Shown: piece by piece, positions 1 through 5,023 of the stretch
Numbering within the stretch: the stretch's first letter is position 1
Layout: the number at the start of each line of letters is the position of its first letter
DNA from: RGIG1828 sp045536915
GTDB taxonomy: Bacteria > Bacillota > Clostridia > UMGS1810
Reading direction: 5' to 3'
DNA: 5,125 nucleotides
NCBI GenBank assembly: GCA_045536915.1
Contig: JAZSOL010000308.1
Coordinates: 1-5,125 of the forward strand
Program-made: the position numbers and the translations under genes
Notes under the pieces: model-generated
Database searches by the model: none
What the model was told of the DNA's origin: nothing
Seen by the model: only the letters and a program-made list of their open reading frames with translations

Positions 1-24
1 GATTTTTTTCGTAACGATTCTGCA

Positions 25-56
25 GGATTGAAAGCCATAGGCTTCAATCCGAAGCC
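25..56. other. Imperfect palindrome with two competing hairpins
   Basis: On the plus strand GGATTGAAAGCC (25-36) pairs with GGCTTCAATCC (40-50) around an ATA loop, giving 11 pairs with one bulged A. The segment GGCTTC (40-45) can instead pair with GAAGCC (51-56) around a five-base loop, so the two hairpins exclude each other. No T tract follows on either strand, so this is not a standard terminator. An outer T-run (3-9) and A-run (66-72) could extend the structure. It may be a repeat element, a regulatory hairpin or the edge of another feature; nothing else in positions 1-95 was recognised. Confidence 0.4.
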
Positions 57-95
57 CTAGTGAAGAAAAAAACATAGATATTCCTGCCATTTCAC

Positions 96-122
96 AAAAC
101 CTATCCGCCGCCGGATGGTTTT
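96..122 (-). terminator. Probable bidirectional rho-independent terminator after the 332-aa gene
   Basis: On the minus strand the sequence reads AAAACC-ATCCG, a GCGG loop, CGGAT, one bulged A, then GGTTTT. This gives an 11-pair stem whose upper half is GC-rich and whose 3' arm ends in four Ts. It begins about 50 bases after the stop codon at 173. On the plus strand the same stem is followed by five Ts, so it could also stop transcription from the left. The T tract in the operon direction is short, which limits confidence. Confidence 0.55.
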
Positions 123-172
123 TGCTAATTAAGCTCCCCGATAATTCAAAATTTGCGTGTAGTTTCAAAAAA

Positions 173-1171
173 TCAATACCCGTTTATTAACCCAAGTAAT
201 TTTTCGAAAGTTGACCCGCTTGCGGGATATCTTCCGCTCAGTGCTTTGGCGTAAGAAATTGCGGTTTTGAGCTGATTTAAATAGTTGGAGTCTTTCGCTT
301 TTTCCCTGCTTAAATCAAACTCTGATTTCCACTGTTCATCACGTTTGCTGTCACGTTCTTTCTGATAGTTGAATTCGTCGGTTTTCAGCTTGTTTTCAAC
401 CTGATCGCGCAAAAGCTTATATTCCGTGTCGGTATCGTCTTTATACATTTCATACATTAAATCCTCAAAGTCTTTTTCGTATGTGTAAAAATAATCTCTG
501 TCTGATTCAAAGTCCTTCACGGTGTCTCTGTAGCGTGAATAGTCTTCGCTGTCAAGCTTATTTAAAGCATCAAGCCTGTCATATGTATCGGAAATTCCGT
601 CGCGGTATTTTGAATATGCAAGCTCATAAAGCTCCGGCACTTTTGAAGCAAGCATTGAGTTGTATTTATTTCGTGCCTGCATAGCGGCGCTTTGTGCCGA
701 AGAATTAATCATTCCGCCTGTGCGCAGGGCATTTTCCGAGAGTGCTCTGTCGTATGCATCGTTACCGAGTGTAAGATATATTTTCTTGTAGCTCTGAAAC
801 AGCGGATCGGTTTCGGGATTATACTCAAAATCATCTGCTTCATCTATAGAACCGAGAATGTTTTCTATTTTTCCCCTGTATTTAGAATTGTATTTTGCGG
901 GACGTCCGGTTTCATAGTCGGCATATGAACGGTTGTATTCGCTTCCGTCGTTACCGCCCGTGTATTTTCCGGCGCTCTTTCTTAATGAATTGGCTTTGTT
1001 GTTTGCTTTAGCCATAGCCTGAGTATCGCCGGATTCCTGCGCTGATTTGTATTCTTTTTTTGCATCAATAATCTGAGAAAGTGAACCTACGTCAAGATTT
1101 TTGTCGTATGGTGATATATACAAATCACTGTTATCCTCTAAAAGTTTCTTTTTGTCAAAATATGTTGCCAT
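173..1171 (-). CDS. Helical internal/ejection-type virion protein (332 aa)
   Basis: This 332-residue, highly charged, mostly helical protein has no signal peptide and no clear membrane segment. An N-terminal unit at about residues 36-79 (AKKEYKSAQESGDTQAMAKA, then TGGNDGSEY) resembles a short phage motif in which helices lead into a GG.DGS.Y turn. The core at about 115-190 has FEYNPETDPLFQSYKKIY, LRTGGMINSSAQSAAMQARN and VPELYELAYSKYRDG. These match a pattern (F.Y.p..DP.y..Y...y...g..A......a...TGG...S.a) recalled from a widespread but usually unnamed phage protein of Clostridia. Residues 205-295 are coiled-coil-like with repeated aromatic-Arg-Asp units (SRYRDTVKDFESDRDYFYTY). Its place after the nozzle gene suggests a DNA-ejection or internal virion protein, which is an inference. 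AAGGAGG, seven bases before the ATG, overlaps the previous stop. A terminator-like hairpin follows. Confidence 0.68.
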   Translation of the reverse strand: MATYFDKKKLLEDNSDLYISPYDKNLDVGSLSQIIDAKKEYKSAQESGDTQAMAKANNKANSLRKSAGKYTGGNDGSEYNRSYADYETGRPAKYNSKYRGKIENILGSIDEADDFEYNPETDPLFQSYKKIYLTLGNDAYDRALSENALRTGGMINSSAQSAAMQARNKYNSMLASKVPELYELAYSKYRDGISDTYDRLDALNKLDSEDYSRYRDTVKDFESDRDYFYTYEKDFEDLMYEMYKDDTDTEYKLLRDQVENKLKTDEFNYQKERDSKRDEQWKSEFDLSREKAKDSNYLNQLKTAISYAKALSGRYPASGSTFEKLLGLINGY

Positions 1172-1183
1172 TAAAATTCCTCC

Positions 1184-2977
1184 TTATATTTCGCTTCCGC
1201 GATAGTATTGTGTTCTGAGACTTTTCAGACAGAAAAATCCCTTTCCTCTGAATTGAAGTGTAAAGCTTGTGCACCTTCTCAGCGGCATCCTCATAACTCC
1301 GCCTCCGCATGGTGCTTCGTCGTGCTTTGCGCCGCAAACGGCACCGTGTGAGCCGTCGTCGTATATTGCCCTGACGGTGAAAAACGCATCCTTGCCGAGA
1401 GAATAGCGAACAGATAATTTGCCGAATATGTTTTTCTCAAATGTTTTTTCGTCGAACCGCACGGAAAAATTCCATTGCGGCTTGTTGCTTTCCGGCTCTC
1501 CGGTATCGGGGTTAATAAGTATCAGCATACTGCCGTCTGATGCATAAACATCGTTTTTGCTGCGGCAAAACATTTCTATGCCTTCTTCGGAATCTTCACG
1601 GTGCCATAAACCGCGTTTGATATCATACACGTAAATATACTCTTTTCCGTTTTGCGTGGAATGTGCATAGTATTTTTTCCCGTCACACCCCGCACACTTA
1701 AAATCAATCCCGTCATCCAGACACTCTGATATGCGAACTGAACCGGTTCCGTCAAATTTGTATATGCCGTCATACGAGCAGTAAAACACGGCAGAATCTC
1801 CCTTTGCAACAGTCAGCTTTTTGCTTTCTGACACACCGTTTACCTCGATTGTTTTTAAGACGAATTCATCCGGATTGTCGCCGTATAGCTTGTGTATGGC
1901 ATTTTCCTTGAATGCATATATGTAGTTACCAAAGCTAAGTATGGAAGTGAACTTTCCCTCTGTTGGCGCCGGAGAAGTGAAGCAGGCATACGGGAGTGTA
2001 CCGTAGCTGTCAACGGTAAAGTCGTTCCATTCCGAAGCATCCGAAAGCTTTGAGCAACGAAGCTCAGAGTCGGTTATTCCCCATATGCGGTTGTTGTAGG
2101 AGCATATGTCTTTAAGAGCGGGAACAGTTCTTTCGATTTCAATTTCATATAAAGCAAGGTCGGAGTAGCCGCCGTCATCGATGGCATAATCATCAAACAA
2201 AAGCTCGGTGGTTTCGGTTTTTGCCCCGTTTAAAGTTTTGTGTTCGGTTATCTTCACATCTTTTATCTTTAATGTTATTCCCTGTTCCATTTTGTTGCGG
2301 TATTCTTTGTAGGCATCATCATTTCCTGCCTTGTCGGATTTTACATTCAGTTTAACTGTGATAATGTCTCCGGCTTTAAGAACCTTATCAAATTCCAGAT
2401 AATAAAAATTGTAGGATGTTCCGCTTGAAGAGTATGCTAATTTCCTTGAGGTAATGGAATTGTTTGAGACAAATCCGATATAACTGTCCGATAAATCTCC
2501 GCTGAGTTTATTTCCCTTGGTTTCAATTGAATATTTGGATGAAGCGGTCTGATGAGAAGCCAACTGATTTACGCATATTGCTTTGAAGGTTCCTTCAGAC
2601 GGAGTAAATATCAGATTATCGGGAATCATCATAATGCAATCGCTCAGAGCTGCAAAGGTTCTTTTTTCGTTTGCGCTCTTTGTGGTTAAAGATGTAAAGT
2701 CGTAGTCTGTGCCCTTATAGTTGAGAAACATTTTTCCGTTTTCGGCGGTATGTGTGTAGATAAGGCCTTCGCAGTTGCCTATGCCGGTTATGTTCCGAAC
2801 AGGAGGACTCAATAAGCTCCTCGGATTTCGTGTGCATAGTGCCGGATACATTTCGGATGACATATTGACTTCTTCGCAAATTTCGCCTGATGTGTAGTTT
2901 TCGCGAACATTTATTCCTTTAAACTGCTTTATTGTCTTTTCTTCAAAACGCACAGCGCTTTTCATTAATGGAAGCAT
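1184..2977 (-). CDS. Beta-propeller-like tail hub / nozzle (DNA stabilisation-type) protein (597 aa)
   Basis: This 597-residue, beta-rich protein resembles the tail nozzle or packaged-DNA stabilisation proteins of short-tailed phages (P22 gp10 and T7 gp12 are functional counterparts). The N-terminus has the typical FKGINVREN and VNMSSEMYPALCTRNPR segments (about residues 19-53). Residues 150-285 look like an inserted beta domain. The propeller core then shows SYNNRIWGITDSELRCSKLS (293-312), FGNYIYAFKENAIHKLYG (349-366), VFYCSYDGIYKFDGTG (397-412) and VYDIKRGLWHRED (450-462). The C-terminus has FTLQFRGKGFFCLKSLRTQY (572-591), also typical of the family. It would form the ring below the adaptor and help keep DNA in the capsid. 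The frame extends upstream to a GTG at 3019, but AAAGGAGG seven bases before the ATG at 2977 fixes the start. A tail or fibre beta-propeller protein of another morphotype is the alternative. Confidence 0.78.
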   Translation of the reverse strand: MLPLMKSAVRFEEKTIKQFKGINVRENYTSGEICEEVNMSSEMYPALCTRNPRSLLSPPVRNITGIGNCEGLIYTHTAENGKMFLNYKGTDYDFTSLTTKSANEKRTFAALSDCIMMIPDNLIFTPSEGTFKAICVNQLASHQTASSKYSIETKGNKLSGDLSDSYIGFVSNNSITSRKLAYSSSGTSYNFYYLEFDKVLKAGDIITVKLNVKSDKAGNDDAYKEYRNKMEQGITLKIKDVKITEHKTLNGAKTETTELLFDDYAIDDGGYSDLALYEIEIERTVPALKDICSYNNRIWGITDSELRCSKLSDASEWNDFTVDSYGTLPYACFTSPAPTEGKFTSILSFGNYIYAFKENAIHKLYGDNPDEFVLKTIEVNGVSESKKLTVAKGDSAVFYCSYDGIYKFDGTGSVRISECLDDGIDFKCAGCDGKKYYAHSTQNGKEYIYVYDIKRGLWHREDSEEGIEMFCRSKNDVYASDGSMLILINPDTGEPESNKPQWNFSVRFDEKTFEKNIFGKLSVRYSLGKDAFFTVRAIYDDGSHGAVCGAKHDEAPCGGGVMRMPLRRCTSFTLQFRGKGFFCLKSLRTQYYRGSEI

Positions 2978-2984
2978 TTTTTCT

Positions 2985-2992
2985 CCTCCTTT
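2985..2992 (-). promoter_or_regulatory. Shine-Dalgarno site that sets the tail hub start
   Basis: AAAGGAGG is read on the minus strand, seven bases before the ATG at 2977-2975 and just after the adaptor stop (2997-2995). The longer frame from a GTG at 3019 would overlap the adaptor gene by about 25 bases and has no comparable signal. Confidence 0.8.
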
Positions 2993-2994
2993 CG

Positions 2995-3351
2995 TTAATA
3001 TTTCAGCGATACGTTGCACACAGGAGTGTTTTTTCTCCGATGATGTTTTTTCCAGTTGTTAAAAGCTGAGTTAAAATAAAGTGCACTGTTGTTGTATAGC
3101 TGATATTCCTGATTGTTAAGGTCTATCATTGATATCAGATAATACACATATACATCGGAAAAGTTATCATTTAAATACAAAACGGGATTGTCTTCATATT
3201 TAAACGACATATCCGCTTTCTGATTGCTGTACAGTGCCGCGTATTCTCTGATATCAGATTCGATTTTGTTTATCCATCTGCGTTTCTGGGCATGGGAATA
3301 TTCATTGGGTTTCAAACTGTCACAGGCTGAGAGAACATCCAGAAATCTCAT
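2995..3351 (-). CDS. Head-tail adaptor/connector-like protein (118 aa)
   Basis: This 118-residue protein follows a pattern recalled from phage connector-region proteins of Firmicutes. An N-terminal helix carries the signature LKPNEYSHAQKRRWINKIES (residues 13-32; family form roughly LKPN.y...K..WLs.le). A middle segment follows (YEDNPVLYLNDNFSDVYVYY), and then a helix with NNQEYQLYNNSALYFNSAFN (residues 79-98), matching the family's Y...EY..YNNS...FN.A. pattern. The C-terminus is basic (KKHHRRK). Small helical proteins of this kind sit between portal/capsid genes and the tail hub and probably form the ring that joins the portal to the tail. The next gene encodes the tail hub, which supports this role. 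The start ATG overlaps the previous stop codon and has AAAGGAG nine bases upstream. Which adaptor type it belongs to (gp6-like, P22 gp4-like or other) cannot be told from sequence alone. Confidence 0.72.
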   Translation of the reverse strand: MRFLDVLSACDSLKPNEYSHAQKRRWINKIESDIREYAALYSNQKADMSFKYEDNPVLYLNDNFSDVYVYYLISMIDLNNQEYQLYNNSALYFNSAFNNWKKHHRRKNTPVCNVSLKY

Positions 3352-3530
3352 TTGGCATCACTCCTTTCTGAATTGGCATTCATCTGCCGGAGGCGTTCAA
3401 CCGCTGATGAAAGTGTATCAAATTTAAACTCTATCTCGCTTGTCAACTCGTCGATGTAGCTTATAATAAGCGCCAGCTGTTCGCTTGCGTTTGCTGACGT
3501 AAAGTTTGGTTTTTTTGTTTTGAGAGCCAT
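3348..3530 (-). CDS. Small helical phage protein of unknown function (60 aa)
   Basis: This 60-residue protein opens with MALKTKKPNFTSANASEQLA and continues into a predicted amphipathic helix at about residues 17-50 (IISYIDELTSEIEFKFDTLS, then VERLRQMN). It has no membrane segment or cysteine. An AAAGGAGG ribosome site five bases upstream overlaps the stop codon of the previous gene, and the TGA stop overlaps the next gene's ATG in an ATGA junction. Those signals make it a real gene despite its size. Short helical proteins with a Q-L-x-x-L-x-x-Y-x-x-x-L pattern are recalled among phage structural genes, often near tail components. The resemblance is weak, so no function is assigned. It could be a coiled-coil partner of the adaptor or of the XhlA-like protein. 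Confidence 0.75.
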   Translation of the reverse strand: MALKTKKPNFTSANASEQLALIISYIDELTSEIEFKFDTLSSAVERLRQMNANSERSDAK

Positions 3531-3542
3531 ATATTCCTCCTT

Positions 3543-3842
3543 TTATTTGCCGAGACTTCCGGTTAAATATCCCACAACAGCGCCGGTAATGGCAGTGATT
3601 GCAGTTTTAACAATCAAACCGTAGCGTGCGGCAGGAATGCTTTCCACTTTTTCTATCTTATGCATAAGAGTGTTGAGTTCTTCTCTGAGAGATTTAACCT
3701 CGCCCGCAAGAGTTATAACTTGTCCTGCGAGAGAACGCACTGATTCTATGAGCTTATCCTGGGTGTCAAGCCTGCGGTGTGCAGACTTGACACTTTGCTC
3801 AACGGCTGTAAGTCGTTCTCTCATTTCATTTTCAAAATCCAT
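3543..3842 (-). CDS. XhlA-like coiled-coil lysis/holin accessory protein (99 aa)
   Basis: This 99-residue protein has a long amphipathic helical region at about residues 1-66, with heptad-like spacing of hydrophobic residues (VEQSVKSAHRRLDTQDKLI, then LAGEVKSLREELNTLMHKI). A single hydrophobic segment follows at about residues 75-96 (AITAITGAVVGYLTG). This layout, an N-terminal coiled coil and one C-terminal membrane anchor, matches XhlA-type proteins. In Bacillus subtilis PBSX, XhlA works with a holin and an endolysin in membrane permeabilisation and lysis. The gene sits directly after the endolysin. The frame extends to a TTG at 3848, but GGGGAGG lies only two bases from that codon and eight bases from the ATG at 3842, so the ATG is chosen. 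A structural coiled-coil protein is the main alternative. Confidence 0.75.
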   Translation of the reverse strand: MDFENEMRERLTAVEQSVKSAHRRLDTQDKLIESVRSLAGQVITLAGEVKSLREELNTLMHKIEKVESIPAARYGLIVKTAITAITGAVVGYLTGSLGK

Positions 3843-3850
3843 GAGCAATA

Positions 3851-3857
3851 CCTCCCC
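3851..3857 (-). promoter_or_regulatory. Shine-Dalgarno site that sets the XhlA-like gene start
   Basis: GGGGAGG is read on the minus strand, just after the endolysin stop (3862-3860). It is eight bases from the ATG at 3842 and only two from the TTG at 3848. The first spacing is functional and the second is too short, so the two-residue extension is rejected. Confidence 0.75.
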
Positions 3858-3859
3858 GA

Positions 3860-4453
3860 TTATTTGTTAACCGTCAGATTGGCAGTTTTTCTTGCAAGCC
3901 AGTATGAATCCGTATCCTCAGCAAGCTTTTTCAGCCATAGCTCCACATTGGTTATAATCCCTCTGTGGTTAAGCTCCCAAACAATGTCGTTAACGCTTTC
4001 AAGCTCTTTTTTCTCTGCAATCCCTGCGGCAATCTTGTTAAATGGGAAATTCTTCCCCGGGCAATCAGTTGCGTTAAAATCCATGTGCTTTTTAACCTTT
4101 GCATTCGGATAAAGCTTTTTCAGATAAGAAATAAGCTCCATTCCCGCAATTTTCTGAGCCTCGCACATAGTCTCCGTTTCAAAATCTCCCTCAAAGCAAA
4201 TACCCACACCCACGGAATTATAATTCGTAGTATGCGCACCCACAGTGTCAACAGGTCTGCCCGTATAAACCGAACCGTCCTTTCTCACCACAAAGTGATA
4301 CCCAATTCCCGTCCATCCGTTATTAAGATGCCACGAATGAATAGCATCAGGACTTGCAACTTTTGCCGATGCGTGATGAATAATAATGTAATCAGTTTTC
4401 TTTCTTTTGGAAAGACTTCCGTTCCACTTGTAGCTTTTTTCAATAATGTTCAT
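3860..4453 (-). CDS. Endolysin: N-acetylmuramoyl-L-alanine amidase (PGRP/Amidase_2 fold)
   Basis: This 197-residue peptidoglycan hydrolase should cleave the bond between N-acetylmuramic acid and L-alanine during phage lysis. The amidase domain spans about residues 10-145. It carries the hallmarks of the zinc-dependent Amidase_2/T7 lysozyme family: IIIHHAS (His26/His27), GYHFVV with Tyr52, VGAHT, SVGVGICFEGDF, and His123 seven residues before Cys131 in the TDCPG motif. His26, His123 and Cys131 are the expected zinc ligands. T7 lysozyme has the same His-x7-Cys spacing. Residues 150-190 form a second small region (DIVWELNHRGIITNVELWLK, then DSYWLARK), which may be a wall-binding or helical C-terminal module. 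No signal peptide is seen, which fits holin-dependent release. A longer frame from 4504 has no suitable ribosome site; the ATG at 4453 follows AAGGAG by eight bases. Confidence 0.93.
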   Translation of the reverse strand: MNIIEKSYKWNGSLSKRKKTDYIIIHHASAKVASPDAIHSWHLNNGWTGIGYHFVVRKDGSVYTGRPVDTVGAHTTNYNSVGVGICFEGDFETETMCEAQKIAGMELISYLKKLYPNAKVKKHMDFNATDCPGKNFPFNKIAAGIAEKKELESVNDIVWELNHRGIITNVELWLKKLAEDTDSYWLARKTANLTVNK

Positions 4454-4458
4454 AAAAT

Positions 4459-4767
4459 TCACTCCTTGTCGTTGATGTTTTCGCCCTCTTTGAATCTGAC
4501 CCATAAGCTTTTAAACGTGTCAAACCCATACATTGCAATATACGCTACCACAAATGACACTGCAAACGCTTCCGAGAGCGTTATAAAATTCATCTCCATT
4601 AACCCTTGCTCAGAAGCGGCAAATGCCGATACAGTTGTAGCAAATACCGACACAATTATCGTCCATAACTGCGACGGCAGCGGAACTAAATTTTTCGTCA
4701 CCTGAACCGTGATGTTGACAATAAATGCAATTGCCGTTATTAATGCAATAATTGTTGAAAATTCCAT
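4459..4767 (-). CDS. Holin-like membrane protein (102 aa)
   Basis: This 102-residue protein has three hydrophobic segments, at about residues 4-23, 33-52 and 66-85, and a charged C-terminal tail (FKEGENINDKE). A small protein with three transmembrane helices and a charged end, directly before an endolysin, fits a class I holin. Such a holin forms the lesions in the cytoplasmic membrane that release or activate the endolysin at lysis. The start ATG is preceded by AGAGGAGG, about ten bases upstream and inside the end of the previous gene. The stop codon lies only five bases before the endolysin start. The call rests on topology and position; the protein was not matched to a named holin family, and an antiholin or another small phage membrane protein remains possible. 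Confidence 0.75.
   Translation of the reverse strand: MEFSTIIALITAIAFIVNITVQVTKNLVPLPSQLWTIIVSVFATTVSAFAASEQGLMEMNFITLSEAFAVSFVVAYIAMYGFDTFKSLWVRFKEGENINDKE
4462..4467 (-). promoter_or_regulatory. Shine-Dalgarno site that sets the endolysin start
   Basis: AAGGAG is read on the minus strand, eight bases before the ATG at 4453-4451. It lies inside the last codons of the holin gene, whose TGA is at 4461-4459, so holin and endolysin translation are probably coupled. It rules against the upstream in-frame start at 4504, which would add 17 basic residues that are not part of the amidase fold. Confidence 0.8.
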
Positions 4768-4772
4768 TGTTT

Positions 4773-5009
4773 TTATTCCTCCTCTGTAATAATCTGTTGT
4801 TTTTTGTAGTGTTTGCGGATAACTCCGTCAGTCTGTTCATACCACTCCTCAATGTACACCCCCTCTTCATTTTCGGGCATTTCGTCCTCAATAATCTCAT
4901 TGGTATAACCAAAAAATCTGTATTGCTCATCTGTTGGATTTGCAATAAATACTTTCAAACTGTTTTTGGGAGGCGCTATGAGTCTCCCGTTTTCAACTTT
5001 GTAAAACAT
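4773..5009 (-). CDS. Small acidic phage protein of unknown function (78 aa)
   Basis: This is a 78-residue protein that starts MFYKVENGRLIAPPKN and ends in an acidic tail (TEEE). It contains a NPTDEQYRFFGY stretch (residues 25-35), then an acidic segment and an EEWYEQ motif near residues 54-59. It has no signal peptide or membrane helix. Short proteins with a YKxENGxLI opening and an NPTDEQ...GY motif are recalled next to tail-fibre genes in phages of gut bacteria, but no function is established. An upstream in-frame ATG at 5027 overlaps the previous stop codon, but the ATG at 5009 has AAGGAG seven bases before it and is preferred. The three final Glu codons also form the Shine-Dalgarno sequence of the holin gene that follows. 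A fibre-associated or chaperone-like role is only a guess. Confidence 0.75.
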   Translation of the reverse strand: MFYKVENGRLIAPPKNSLKVFIANPTDEQYRFFGYTNEIIEDEMPENEEGVYIEEWYEQTDGVIRKHYKKQQIITEEE

Positions 5010-5016
5010 AAAACTT

Positions 5017-5022
5017 CTCCTT
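5017..5022 (-). promoter_or_regulatory. Shine-Dalgarno site that sets the start of the 78-aa gene
   Basis: AAGGAG is read on the minus strand, seven bases before the ATG at 5009-5007. The upstream in-frame ATG at 5027 lies before this site and has no comparable signal of its own. That upstream ATG could only work by coupling to the overlapping stop codon at 5026-5024. Confidence 0.75.
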
Positions 5023-5023
5023 A

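Noticed and set aside
25..50. Palindrome considered as a rho-independent terminator
   Set aside because: No run of Ts follows the stem on either strand, and the 96-122 hairpin is better placed and better formed as the operon terminator.
481..928. Two plus-strand open frames (67 and 78 codons)
   Set aside because: Both lie antisense inside the 332-aa gene, are Cys-rich and irregular, and lack ribosome sites.
1155..1337. Minus-strand open frame of 60 codons across the tail hub/332-aa junction
   Set aside because: It is an out-of-frame shadow of the tail hub C-terminus, Arg-rich with no ribosome site. The strong Shine-Dalgarno sequence nearby belongs to the 332-aa gene.
1576..2040. Two minus-strand open frames (77 and 61 codons) inside the tail hub gene
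   Set aside because: They are in another frame of a gene with clear family motifs, and have no own translation signals.
3224..3870. Plus-strand open frames opposite the adaptor and XhlA-like genes
   Set aside because: They are antisense shadows with no ribosome sites; the minus-strand genes have coherent signals and protein features.
3965..4705. Long plus-strand open frame (246 codons)
   Set aside because: It runs antisense across the endolysin and the holin, has no Shine-Dalgarno sequence, and its translation is basic, His- and Asn-rich and unlike any family. The minus-strand amidase motifs explain this stretch fully.
4610..4945. Minus-strand open frame of 111 codons overlapping the holin and the 78-aa gene
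   Set aside because: It overlaps two better supported genes in another frame, and its translation is Asn- and Cys-rich with no recognisable pattern.
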